Part shown: positions 1 through 6,395 of the stretch, one piece after another | How the letters are laid out: each line of letters starts with the position of its first letter | Position numbering within the stretch: the first letter of the stretch is position 1 | DNA from: Alphaproteobacteria bacterium | GTDB lineage: Bacteria > Pseudomonadota > Alphaproteobacteria > Micropepsales > Micropepsaceae | Length of the DNA: 8,076 bases | Assembly: GCA_026400305.1 (NCBI GenBank) | Contig: JAPLPI010000122.1 | Location: 1 to 8,076, forward strand | Direction: 5' to 3' | The notes under the pieces: model-generated | Seen by the model: the letters and a program-made list of their open reading frames with translations, nothing else | What the model was told of the DNA's origin: nothing | Databases searched by the model: none | Program-made: the position numbers and the translations under genes

Positions 1-1149
1 GTCGCTGCCGGCGTGGTCGCCGAGGCCCAGGTAGCTCAGCGTTGCCAGCGCCGCGTTCACCTGCGCCGCCGTGCCGCGCAGCATCGCGGACGGCAGGGTC
101 CAGAACACCGCCAGCGCGGCATAGATGCCGCTGGCAGCGACGCACAGCGACAGGATGATCAAGCCGTGATGGACGAAACACACCGCGCCGATGAGTCCGG
201 CCGCGCCCGCCAGCGCGCCGAAGGCGACATGGCCGGTGCGTTCGCCACTGCGATCACTGGAGTAACCCAGCGCCACCATCGCGCCCATCGCCAGGAGATA
301 TGGCATGGCGCTGATGAAGCCGGTCTGCAGGTTGGAATAGCCCATCGCCTTGATCATCTGGGGCAACCACAGGCCCATGCCGTAAAGCGCGATGACGATG
401 GAAAAATCCGGGATCATCAAAAGCCAGATGCGCTTGTCCAACAGCATCTCCTTCAAGCCATGCAGTTGGCCCGGCGGCTCGACGGCCAAGCGCGCGGCGA
501 TGATCTGCTTCTCATCCGTCGTCAGCCATTTGGCTTTGGCGGGACCATCGGGCAGCACCCACAAGGTCGCGGCGCCGCACAGCAAGGACGGAATGCCTTC
601 CAGGATCATCATCCATTGCCAGCCCGACAGGCCGTGGCCCTCGACGCCCAGTAGCCATCCAGACAGCGGCCCGCCGATCACCGCCGACAGCGGCACCCCA
701 CCCAGGAACAGGGCGATGAAACGCGCCCGCGTCGATTGGGGAAACCAGTAGGTCATGTAGAGGATCAAGCCGGGATAGAGCCCGGCTTCCGCCGCCCCCA
801 GCAGGAAGCGCACGGTGCAGAAGCTGATCGGCTCGCGGCAGAAGGCTGTCAGCATGGACAGCAAGCCCCAGCTGACACAGATCCGGCACATCCATAGCCG
901 CGCGCCTACCTTCTGCAACATGAGGTTGGACGGCACCTCGAACAGGAAATAGCCCAGGAAGAAGATGCCAGCGGCATTTCCATAAAGCTGCGGCGAGAAG
1001 CCCAGCTGCTTGTTCATCTGCAGGGCGGCGAAGGAGATGTTGGAGCGGTCCAGGAAAGCGACCACATACATGAGCGCCATGAAGGGGATCAGTCGCCAGG
1101 CGGCGCGCGCCAGGATCCGGTCGGACCGAACAAGCTCTGCTGCGGTCAT
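1..1149 (-). CDS. MFS transporter, anion:cation symporter-like (3' end outside window)
   Basis: This is an inner-membrane secondary transporter of the major facilitator superfamily, probably the ACS branch that takes up small organic anions; the substrate cannot be read from sequence. I translated all 383 residues present without a break. TM1 carries the FLDR motif (D34-R35). A FFLGYFLFEVPSNL segment (about residues 63-76) is followed by KVGARLW, the loop 2-3 signature region. RFLLGAAEAGLYPG is typical TM4, and SSDRSGER (297-304) is the repeated loop 8-9 motif. ACS members are usually about 430 residues, so roughly 50 C-terminal residues lie beyond the window. The ATG at 1149 overlaps the stop of the upstream MFS gene as ATGA, so the two are probably co-transcribed and translationally coupled. 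The two proteins align almost gap-free to about residue 360, so they are paralogues. The last 20 residues, after RGTAAQ, look less like the family than the rest. Confidence 0.85.
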   Translation of the reverse strand, partial: MTAAELVRSDRILARAAWRLIPFMALMYVVAFLDRSNISFAALQMNKQLGFSPQLYGNAAGIFFLGYFLFEVPSNLMLQKVGARLWMCRICVSWGLLSMLTAFCREPISFCTVRFLLGAAEAGLYPGLILYMTYWFPQSTRARFIALFLGGVPLSAVIGGPLSGWLLGVEGHGLSGWQWMMILEGIPSLLCGAATLWVLPDGPAKAKWLTTDEKQIIAARLAVEPPGQLHGLKEMLLDKRIWLLMIPDFSIVIALYGMGLWLPQMIKAMGYSNLQTGFISAMPYLLAMGAMVALGYSSDRSGERTGHVAFGALAGAAGLIGAVCFVHHGLIILSLCVAASGIYAALAVFWTLPSAMLRGTAAQVNAALATLSYLGLGDHAGSD

Positions 1150-2347
1150 GGCGTGCGGCAATAGCGGGCCAACGCCGCCATGGACAGCGCCGCCGCCAGC
1201 GCCACGCCTGTGCAAAACCCGACAGGTTGCCCACCGAGTTGATCAGCGCAAAGGCGCCGGCCACGGCCGAACCGCCCAGGAACAGCGGCGGCACCGACCA
1301 GAAGGTGGCCAGGCCCGAATAGACACCGCCCGACGCCAGGCAGAAGCCCAGGATCACCAGAACGTCATTGCCGACGCCGATCGCGGCGATGCCGAAACCT
1401 GCCGCCGCCACCAGCGCCGAGATGACGAAATGTAGCGCTCGTTTGCCGGTGCGGTCGCTGGACAGGCCGATGATCCACAGCACGGCCAGCGAAGCGGCAT
1501 AGGGAATAATCAGGATGTAGCTGGTCTGCTTGATGGTATAGCCCATGGCGTGAACCATCTGCGGCATCCAGAATCCTAGCGCATAAATGCCGAACACGAT
1601 TGTGAAGTCCGGAATGATCAGCGCCCAGACGCGCCAATCCATCAGCATGTCGCCGAAGCCGTGCACTTCCGCTTTCGGCTCGGCCGCCAGCTTGGCCATC
1701 ACGATGTCTTTTTCCGATTCAGTCAGGAACGACGCCTTGCGCGGATTGTCGGGCAGCAGCCACAGCGCCAAGAAGCCCAGCGCAATGGTGGGAACGCCTT
1801 CCAGAAGGTACATCCACTGCCAGCCCTTGAAGCCGTAACCAGCAATGCCCATCAGCCAGCCCGACAAGGGCGAGCCGATGATGTTCGACACCGGAATGCC
1901 CATGCAGAAGATCGCCAGGATGCGCGCCCGGGTGGACGCGGGAAACCAGTAGGTGAAATACAGCAAGATGCCGGGATAGAAGCCGGCTTCCGCCACGCCG
2001 AGCAGAAAGCGCAGCAGGAAAAACATCAGTGGACCCTGCACGAAGGCGAACGCCATCGAGACAAGCGCCCAGGTGATCATGATGCGCGCCAACCAGATGC
2101 GCGCGCCCACCTTTTCCATGATCAGGTTGGAGGGCACCTCGAACACCAGATAGCCCAGGAAGAAGATCCCCGTGCCCCAGCCAAACACCTCGGGCGAAAA
2201 GCCAAGATCCTGATTCATGGTAAGCGCGGCGAATCCGACATTTACCCGGTTGAGGAAAGCGGCGACGTACATCGCCAGAATCAGCGGCACCAGCCGCCAA
2301 GCGGCACGGCGCAGGATCGCGTCTGCCTCATTTTGTATCGCTGCCAT
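1146..2347 (-). pseudogene. MFS transporter, anion:cation symporter-like, frame broken near the C terminus
   Basis: Paralogue of the downstream MFS gene, with the same family features: FLNRVN in TM1, FEVPSNLIMEKVGARIW at about 69-85, RFLLGVAEAGFYPG in TM4 and SSDRTGKR at 297-303. The frame is clean for 378 codons, up to LINSVGNLSGF. Homologues continue there with a GPY...G..K..TGS loop and a last TM helix. Here that loop is absent and the last helix appears in another frame (TGVALAAALSMAALARYCRTP, stop at 1148-1146). About 17 residues plus one or two bases therefore seem lost near 1208-1213. Read without correction, the first frame runs on to 512 as a nonsense tail antisense-framed inside the next gene. 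I chose ATG 2347 because it gives the same N-terminal length as the paralogue; a TTG at 2371 in the same frame is an alternative. Neither start has a convincing Shine-Dalgarno. The missing piece may be an assembly error, in which case the gene is intact. Confidence 0.8.
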
Positions 2348-2468
2348 GCCCCGCCCCGGTGTTTTCGCCAACGTCCGTCAGGCGCACGCCGATTACAAGT
2401 TCGCAATCGCTACTGGCCTAAGCTCGACACGTTGCCGCGCTTCCATTGCGAGAAAATACCCATAAAAA

Positions 2469-2591
2469 ATGATGACCGCCGCCTTCGCCCTGGCCGTCCT
2501 GGGGACCACGCCGAGCGCAACCGGTGCGGAAGCCCGCCACCACCGCCGCAAGGTCTGCAGCTGGCATCACCATCATCGAGACTGCCGCTAA
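2469..2591 (+). CDS. possible small secreted His/Cys-rich peptide (40 aa)
   Basis: This short frame starts at a double ATG (2469 and 2472) and ends at TAA 2589-2591. The first half is hydrophobic and alanine-rich (TAAFALAVLG), followed by a small-residue stretch ending in GAEA, which resembles a signal peptidase I site. The mature part would be about 17 residues: RHHRRKVCSWHHHHRDCR, with two cysteines flanking a WHHHH core. Tiny exported proteins with a Cys/His tail of this style occur in alphaproteobacterial genomes and are mostly unannotated, so the match is to a style, not to a named family. Against it, the n-region has no Lys or Arg, an in-frame TAA at 2463 excludes an upstream start, and the Shine-Dalgarno is weak. 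A terminator-like hairpin lies 80 nt downstream. It points away from the MFS genes. Confidence 0.4.
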   Translation: MMTAAFALAVLGTTPSATGAEARHHRRKVCSWHHHHRDCR

Positions 2592-2669
2592 CGCTAACCG
2601 GCCCCAAGTTCTGGCAAGTCAGTGCTGTGGAAACGTTAAACGCCTCTGCGGCCTTATTTTTTCAAAACC

Positions 2670-2698
2670 TTGCCCTTTGAGGGCTTTTTCTCTATAGA
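2670..2698 (+). promoter_or_regulatory. sigma70-type promoter for the rpsF-rpsR-rplI operon
   Basis: TTGCCC (2670-2675) and TATAGA (2693-2698) are separated by exactly 17 nt, close to the consensus for the housekeeping sigma factor. Transcription would start near 2705, giving a leader of about 128 nt before rpsF. No other comparably good hexamer pair was seen between 2592 and 2832. Confidence 0.5.
2672..2689 (+). terminator. terminator-like hairpin upstream of the rpsF operon
   Basis: GCCCT (2672-2676), loop TTG, AGGGC (2680-2684), then five T (2685-2689). The stem is only 5 bp but GC-rich and is preceded by AAAACC. It could end a transcript from the small ORF at 2469-2591. It overlaps the -35/spacer region of the proposed rpsF promoter, so one of the two readings may be coincidental. 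Confidence 0.4.
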
Positions 2699-2747
2699 CC
2701 CGCCCTCAACGGCTGCGGTCGTCGGAGCTTCCCCAAGGAGGTAGCGC

Positions 2748-2846
2748 ATGGTGCGCGTTCCGGTCGAGCCAAGGGAAAAGCGCAGGGCCCTCCTGCCTTT
2801 TGTTCCGCAACCACTTAGAAAGGGAACGCAAGATGGCTCTTTATGA
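2748..2846 (+). CDS. possible leader peptide ORF upstream of rpsF (32 aa)
   Basis: An ATG at 2748 is preceded by AAGGAGG (2735-2741) with a 6-nt spacer. This is a better ribosome binding site than that of rpsF itself. The frame codes for [20 protein letters not shown] and twelve further residues, and ends at TGA 2844-2846, overlapping the first codons of rpsF in a different frame. No family is recognised. It is basic and proline-containing, with no run of a single amino acid as in classical attenuation peptides. Ribosomes translating it would run through the two hairpins in front of rpsF, so it could couple or gate rpsF translation. Alternatively the strong Shine-Dalgarno may be a remnant, or the frame may be accidental. 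Confidence 0.3.
   Translation: MVRVPVEPREKRRALLPFVPQPLRKGTQDGSL
2782..2832 (+). promoter_or_regulatory. rpsF leader with a hairpin covering the ribosome binding site
   Basis: Two adjacent hairpins are visible. The first is GCAGG (2782-2786), loop GCCCT, CCTGC (2792-2796). The second begins at once: 2797-2806 pairs with 2823-2832 over ten positions, with one mismatch (2800/2829) and one G-T wobble (2801/2828). Its loop of 16 nt is 2807-2822. The 3' arm contains most of the rpsF Shine-Dalgarno (AGGGAA, 2821-2826) and ends directly before the ATG at 2833. Bacterial rpsF leaders are known to carry an S6:S18-binding RNA motif with a conserved CCG; a CCG is present at 2805-2807. I cannot confirm that this leader matches that motif. 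Confidence 0.35.
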
Positions 2847-3204
2847 GCATCTTCTGATCGCGCGTCAGGATATCAGCGCGCAACAGGTGGACGCACTGGC
2901 CACCCATCTCAAGACCATCGTCGAAGGCGAAGGTGGCAAAATCGACAAGCAAGAATATTGGGGCCTGCGCGGTCTGGCGTATCGCATCAAGAAGAACCGC
3001 AAGGGACATTACGTCCTCTTGAACATCAACGCGCCGTCGAACGCGGTGGTCGAGCTGGAGCGCCAGCTGAAGATCAACGAAGACGTGCTGCGCTACATCA
3101 CCGTCAAGGTGGACCAGTTCGACACCTCGTCGAGCAAGGCCCGCCGCGACGATAAGCCCGAAGGCGCCAAGCCCGAAGGCGAAGCCGAGGAGATCCTAGT
3201 ATGA
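2833..3204 (+). CDS. rpsF: 30S ribosomal protein S6
   Basis: S6 binds 16S rRNA in the platform of the small subunit as a pair with S18. The 123-residue frame begins [15 protein letters not shown] and contains the family core [20 protein letters not shown] (about 41-60), followed by LLNINAP and [20 protein letters not shown], so the single S6 domain is complete. The ATG at 2833 is chosen because family members start at this MALYEH; the same frame is open further upstream, to about 2800. Shine-Dalgarno AGGGAA lies 6 nt before it. After about residue 98 comes a charged tail in which the DNA word AAGCCCGAAGGCG occurs twice with a 15-nt period (3154 and 3169), giving KPEGA and KPEGE. The stop overlaps the rpsR start as ATGA. 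Length is usual for Alphaproteobacteria. Confidence 0.96.
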   Translation: MALYEHLLIARQDISAQQVDALATHLKTIVEGEGGKIDKQEYWGLRGLAYRIKKNRKGHYVLLNINAPSNAVVELERQLKINEDVLRYITVKVDQFDTSSSKARRDDKPEGAKPEGEAEEILV

Positions 3205-3536
3205 GCTACGGTGGAAATCGTGATGGCGGCCGCGAAGGCGGCCGTGGTGGGGACCGCGAAGGCGGCCGGGGCGACGACCGCGAAGGCGGCCGCGGTGGAC
3301 GCGAGGACGGCGCGCGCCGTCCGTTCTTCCGCCGCAAGAAGACCTGCCCCTTCTCCGGCGATAATGCTCCGAAGATCGACTACAAGGACGTCAAGCTCCT
3401 GCAGCGATACATTTCAGAGCGCGGCAAGATTGTGCCGTCGCGCATCACCGCGGTCAGCAACAAGAAGCAGCGCATTTTGGCCAACGCCATCAAGCGCGCC
3501 CGCTTCATGGCGCTGCTGCCCTATGTCGTGAAGTAG
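3201..3536 (+). CDS. rpsR: 30S ribosomal protein S18 with an RG-rich N-terminal extension
   Basis: S18 forms the platform heterodimer with S6. The conserved body runs from about residue 40 ([13 protein letters not shown]) through [19 protein letters not shown] and [30 protein letters not shown] to the stop, and is complete. Most S18 proteins have about 75-90 residues; this one has 111. The difference is an N-terminal stretch (residues 1-39) made almost wholly of Gly, Arg, Asp and Glu. It contains three copies of an 8-residue unit REGGRGxx at R11, R19 and R27. The ATG at 3201 overlaps the rpsF stop. An alternative downstream start is unlikely, because no ATG, GTG or TTG codon in a good context precedes RPFF. 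Codon usage in the extension is as GC-rich as its neighbours. Confidence 0.94.
   Translation: MSYGGNRDGGREGGRGGDREGGRGDDREGGRGGREDGARRPFFRRKKTCPFSGDNAPKIDYKDVKLLQRYISERGKIVPSRITAVSNKKQRILANAIKRARFMALLPYVVK
3230..3292 (+). repeat. in-frame 24-nt tandem repeat in rpsR
   Basis: The 15-mer CCGCGAAGGCGGCCG occurs at 3230-3244, 3254-3268 and 3278-3292, an exact period of 24 nt. The 9-nt connecting segments vary. Because 24 is a multiple of three, copy-number change would keep rpsR in frame and add or remove 8 residues. Confidence 0.9.
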
Positions 3537-3546
3537 GAGAGCGACC

Positions 3547-3967
3547 ATGCAAGTGATCCTACTCGAACGCGTCGAAAAGCTCGGCCAGATCGGCGACGAA
3601 GTGAAGGTGAAGGACGGCTTTGCCCGCAACTTCCTGCTGCCCAAGGCTGTACGGCTCTGTCTCTCCCCGTGATGTCGCCGACGCCATGGAAAAGGCCGGC
3701 TTCAAGGTGGACCGTCATCAGGTCTCCATCAGCGTGGCGATCAAGTCGATCGGCCTGTTCACGATTCCCGTCGTGCTGCATCCCGAAGTTAAGGTGAACA
3801 TCACCGCCAACGTCGCGCGCAGCGAAGACGACGCCGAGCGCCAAGCGCGCGGAGAAAACGTGCTGGCCGAGAAGACAGACGCCGAAGAAGCCAAGGCTAC
3901 CGCCGAGGGATTGTTTGAGAAAGGCGCCGGCCCTAAGGCCGAAGCTACCGAGGAAGAACCCGCGTAA
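3547..3967 (+). pseudogene. rplI: 50S ribosomal protein L9 with an internal deletion and frameshift
   Basis: L9 binds 23S rRNA and bridges ribosomes through a long helix between two domains. The N-terminal domain is plain: [20 protein letters not shown] followed by [12 protein letters not shown]. Directly after LLPKA, at about 3646, the sequence jumps to [20 protein letters not shown] in another frame, which is the start of the C-terminal domain. It continues through VDRHQVSISVAIKSIG and LHPEVKVNITANVARS to an acidic tail, with stop TAA 3965-3967. The first frame stops at TGA 3670-3672 after 41 residues. The missing part is the rest of the N domain and the whole connecting helix, about 55 residues or 170 nt by comparison with the usual 190-200 residue length. 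The start has GGAG overlapping the rpsR stop. Either a real deletion or an assembly error would explain it. Confidence 0.88.
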
Positions 3968-3993
3968 GCCTGAGGCTTTCGACAAGCAAAATG

Positions 3994-4023
3994 AAAAGGC
4001 CGGTCGAAAGGCCGGCCTTTTTG
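3994..4023 (+). terminator. rho-independent terminator of the ribosomal operon
   Basis: AAAAGGCCGG (3994-4003), an 8-nt loop, and CCGGCCTTTT (4012-4021), a perfect 10-bp stem ending in five T (4018-4022). It lies 27 nt after the rplI stop and 16 nt before queH, so queH is probably separately transcribed or served by read-through. The stem is symmetrical enough to work on both strands. Confidence 0.88.
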
Positions 4024-4038
4024 TTATAAAGAGAAACG

Positions 4039-4692
4039 ATGGCCGACCGCCCTATCCTGGCGCCCCCCGACGGGCACAAAAAGGTGCTTCTGCATTCCTG
4101 CTGCGCGCCCTGTTCGGGCGAGGTGATGGAGGCGATGACCGCCAGCGGCGTCGACTACACGATCTTTTTCTACAATCCCAACATCCATCCCAAGCGCGAA
4201 TACGAAATCCGCAAGAACGAGAATATCCGGTTCGCCGAAAAGCACGGCATCGCCTTCATCGATGCCGATTATGACGCCGACAACTGGATGACCCGCGCCA
4301 AGGGGCTGGAAATGGAACCGGAACGAGGCGCCCGCTGCACCATGTGCTTCGACATGCGTTTCGAGCGCACGGCGCTTTACGCCCATGAGAACGGCTTTCC
4401 CGTGATGACTAGTTCGCTGGGCATTTCGCGCTGGAAGGACATGAACCAGATCAATAGCTGCGGCGAACGCGCGGCGACCAAGTATGACGGCATCCGCTAC
4501 TGGACGTACAATTGGCGCAAGGGCGGCGGCTCGGCGCGCATGATCGAGATCAGCAAGCGCGAGGAATTCTACCAGCAGGAATATTGCGGCTGCGTCTATT
4601 CACTGCGCGACACCAACCAGCACCGGCTGGAAACGAGCCGCGGCAAGATCAAAATCGGAACGCAATTTTACCGGAACGGCGAAAAACTCTAG
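4039..4692 (+). CDS. queH: epoxyqueuosine reductase QueH
   Basis: QueH carries out the last step of queuosine synthesis, reducing epoxyqueuosine at the wobble position of tRNAs for Asp, Asn, His and Tyr in the cytosol. It is the non-homologous replacement of the cobalamin-dependent QueG. The 217 residues contain the expected cysteine groups: HSCCAPC (C21, C22, C25), RCTMCFDMR (C100, C103) and EYCGCVYS (C183, C185). By family knowledge these supply the iron-sulfur cluster ligands and a second iron or redox site. Other family blocks are [35 protein letters not shown] and [11 protein letters not shown]. Length is normal and the frame is unbroken. The start at 4039 has only a weak GAGA upstream. 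It follows the rplI terminator and is convergent with the minus-strand operon; the 37 nt between the two stops hold no obvious terminator. Confidence 0.93.
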   Translation: MADRPILAPPDGHKKVLLHSCCAPCSGEVMEAMTASGVDYTIFFYNPNIHPKREYEIRKNENIRFAEKHGIAFIDADYDADNWMTRAKGLEMEPERGARCTMCFDMRFERTALYAHENGFPVMTSSLGISRWKDMNQINSCGERAATKYDGIRYWTYNWRKGGGSARMIEISKREEFYQQEYCGCVYSLRDTNQHRLETSRGKIKIGTQFYRNGEKL

Positions 4693-4729
4693 GCCGTCGT
4701 GTGAGATGCGCGGTGGCTGTGCGGAGTTG

Positions 4730-5059
4730 TTAGCCCGCGCCGGACTGCACCGCGAACTCGTGGCGGCTGAGGCCGCGCGGCGGATCTCCGAAGAACACTT
4801 CCACCGATTTCAGCTTGCCGCCTAGGAATTTCAGCAGTTCGGCATTGCAGAAGTGCGCATCCGAATGGGTGGCATTGGGAAAGTACATGGTGCATTCGTA
4901 AGCCACGAATAACTTCTCACCATCCTGCGCCACCGACACAAAGTCGAACTTCTGGTGCAGCGGCTCACTGGGCCAGAAGCCCCTCCACCAGGCCGCCAGA
5001 TCAATGTGATCGTCGAACGGTCTGGTAAAGGTAAAGTCGGACCGTAGATTGCCTTCCAT
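4730..5059 (-). CDS. SnoaL/NTF2-like protein, probably frameshifted near its start
   Basis: A small cone-fold protein of the SnoaL-like group; members of this subgroup are uncharacterised and no catalytic role can be assigned. The 109-residue frame from ATG 5059 contains RSDFTFTRPFDDHIDLAAWW, then CTMYF and a C-terminal GGKLKSVEVFFGDPPRG, which fits the family pattern. The start at 5059 is too late: the frame stays open back to a TAA at 5126, and the residues KVKGYNRAYERHGRGF just before it look like the family's first helix. There is no start codon in that frame. An ATG at 5123 sits one base out of frame in ATGGACC; a single extra G would explain it (ATG ACC giving MTSGNK). It follows the SRPBCC gene closely, as the last gene of the operon. 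Confidence 0.7.
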   Translation of the reverse strand: MEGNLRSDFTFTRPFDDHIDLAAWWRGFWPSEPLHQKFDFVSVAQDGEKLFVAYECTMYFPNATHSDAHFCNAELLKFLGGKLKSVEVFFGDPPRGLSRHEFAVQSGAG

Positions 5060-5125
5060 GAAGCCGCGGCCGTGCCGCTCATAGGCGCGATTATAGCCCT
5101 TGACCTTGTTCCCTGAGGTCCATGA

Positions 5126-5586
5126 TTACGCCTTCAGAGACTTGCCCAACGTATCGATCAGCCAGTTGGTACCATTCTCCCCGAGCCGGCTCATCATCAT
5201 AGCTATCCAGATAGTCGCCATACTCGGTCAGCACCAATTTGGTGACGCCATTCTCCGGCGTCAGTTCGATGCAGGCCTGCGAGACCGAAATTTTCTTGCC
5301 GTCCAGATGCATGGCATAGCTGTTGACGATCCGTTCATTCGGCACGATGTCGCGATAAACGCAGTCGAACGCCGTCACCATGCCATTTGCATGCTTCCCG
5401 CTGAGGGCCTCGCAGCCGCCTTCGCGGAAATCGAAACTCTTTTAGTGCTGTTCAAAGCCCGGCGGGCCGGTGAACCATTTGCGCTTGCCCGCTTCGGTGG
5501 CGAAGACCTAGAACACGCGCGGCGCCGCATGTTTCCAGTGGCGGGTAATAGTGAAATTGGCATCGCCGACCGAAGACAGCAGCCAT
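5126..5586 (-). pseudogene. SRPBCC (AHSA1-like) domain protein with two nonsense codons and frame slips
   Basis: Members of this family have a START-like hydrophobic cavity and are commonly encoded beside ArsR regulators; the ligand is unknown. The body is recognisable: ANFTITRHWKHAAPRVF, KRKWFTGPPGF, KSFDFREGG, GMVTAFDCVYRDIVPNERIV, YAMHLDGKKISVS and LTEYGDYLDSYDDEPAR, ending IDTLGKSLKA. In-frame stops interrupt it at TAG 5510-5508 and TAA 5444-5442. Each stands where the family has a polar residue and would be Glu after one G-to-T change. The C-terminal 15 residues are in another frame after a run of four C on the plus strand (5179-5182); removing one base restores them to stop TAA 5128-5126. 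The likely start ATG 5586, behind a good AGGAGA, is also out of frame with the body. The longest open part is 5381-5091. Confidence 0.8.
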
Positions 5587-5590
5587 TCTC

Positions 5591-6069
5591 CTAGAGAGAG
5601 ATGCAGGCGGATGACGCCGTTGTCGAAGGGCTTGTGGCTGGCCAGCTCCAGTTTTGTCTTCGCCGCGCCCTGGAAATAGGGAATGCTGGCGCCCAGCAGG
5701 ATCGGGCTCTGGAACATCCAGAATTCATCGATAGCATCAAGTTCCAGGAAGGAATGCACCAGACCGAGACTGCCGAAGATCAGGAGGCCTTTGCCTTCGC
5801 CATTTTTGTCCTCGAGGATCTCCGTCGCCTCGCGCCGCAGATGGGCGTTTTTCCAGTCGCCACCTGCCATGCTACGCGAGAAGGTGATCTTGGGGATCTG
5901 CTCCACCCAGCGGGCGTGACCCGGCTATAGACCGCCGCGCCTGCGTTATGGATAGCCTCATTGGTGTCGGCGAAGATCGCGTCATGAAGCCGATCCAGTC
6001 CATCTCGCCCTTGGGGCCACCGCAATAGCCGCCCAGCGACACATGCATCAGGGAAATCAGCTTTCTCAT
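5591..6069 (-). pseudogene. DHFR/RibD C-terminal-like reductase, split over three frames
   Basis: Related to the dihydrofolate reductase/RibD-C group that includes YwjB- and YyaP-type proteins, presumed NADPH-dependent reductases of unknown substrate. Three pieces can be read. Piece one is [20 protein letters not shown] then GEMDWIGF (6069-5986). Piece two, [20 protein letters not shown] then RVT (5983-about 5915), becomes continuous if one G is added at about 5985. Piece three starts RWVEQIPKITFSRSMAGGDW at 5912, contains ILEDKNGEGKGLLIFGSLGL and ends DNGVIRLHLSL. Between pieces two and three the family has about 30 further residues, usually including a WP motif; they are missing near 5912-5917. 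A TAG at 5593-5591 would end the gene if the CT run before it were two bases longer; as written, piece three runs into the SRPBCC gene and ends at 5508. The ATG overlaps the ArsR stop as ATGA. Confidence 0.78.
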
Positions 6070-6395
6070 TGTCCGCCATCCGTTTCATCCAGATACTTGA
6101 CCAGCCGGTCTAGGTTGCTTTCCCCCATCGCCCGCTGCTCGGCGACCCAGATCTCGGCCTGGCTCAGCATGGCCGAATCGAGCCGGCACGTGCGCACCCG
6201 GCCGACCTTTTCGCTTTCCACCATCCCGGCCTCTTCCAGAACCTTCAGGTGCAGCATCACCGCAGGCACCGACATAGGCAGGGGCCTGGCCAGTTCACTG
6301 ACCGTAGCGGGGCCTGCGACCAGCCGTTCGACCATGGCCCTGCGGGCCGGGTTGGCCAAGGCGGCAAAGGTCCTGTCCAGTTTATTGTTAAGCAT
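6066..6395 (-). CDS. ArsR-family winged-helix transcriptional repressor
   Basis: A 109-residue DNA-binding protein of the ArsR/SmtB fold, in the metal-independent subgroup often found next to SRPBCC genes. [20 protein letters not shown] (6-25) is the first helix pair, [12 protein letters not shown] (31-42) the second, [20 protein letters not shown] (42-61) the recognition helix with the characteristic [11 protein letters not shown], and [10 protein letters not shown] (64-73) the wing. The CxC/CxxC metal-site motif of arsenic and cadmium sensors is absent. The frame is intact. Its start codon lies one base from a perfect palindrome and about 7 nt from the -10 element, which points to autorepression and a leaderless or near-leaderless transcript; no Shine-Dalgarno is possible in the standard position if so. 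It is the first gene of the four-gene operon and the only one there that is undamaged. Confidence 0.9.
   Translation of the reverse strand: MLNNKLDRTFAALANPARRAMVERLVAGPATVSELARPLPMSVPAVMLHLKVLEEAGMVESEKVGRVRTCRLDSAMLSQAEIWVAEQRAMGESNLDRLVKYLDETDGGQ

Noticed and set aside
13..654. Plus-strand 213-residue frame, and the similar plus-strand frames at 1010-1435 and 1661-2680
   Set aside because: They are opposite-strand shadows of the two MFS genes, rich in Arg, Gln, His and Ala with no domain; the minus strand gives continuous transporter sequence.
512..1212. The C-terminal half of the 619-residue minus-strand frame as part of a giant MFS fusion
   Set aside because: After residue 378 from ATG 2347 the translation becomes Arg/His/Pro-rich nonsense, while another frame of the same DNA gives a textbook MFS protein from ATG 1149. 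The long frame exists only because of the frame break near 1210.
3230..3292. CRISPR-like array
   Set aside because: Three 15-nt units with 9-nt gaps inside a ribosomal protein gene, in frame and coding; far too short for repeats and spacers.
3211..3531. 106-residue plus-strand frame overlapping rpsR
   Set aside because: It is a shadow of rpsR in another frame; the S18 body is unambiguous in the 3201 frame.
3547..3967. Programmed ribosomal frameshifting in rplI (and likewise panB)
   Set aside because: There is no slippery heptamer at the joins. A frameshift alone would not restore the proteins, since about 55 and 40 conserved residues are absent from all frames.
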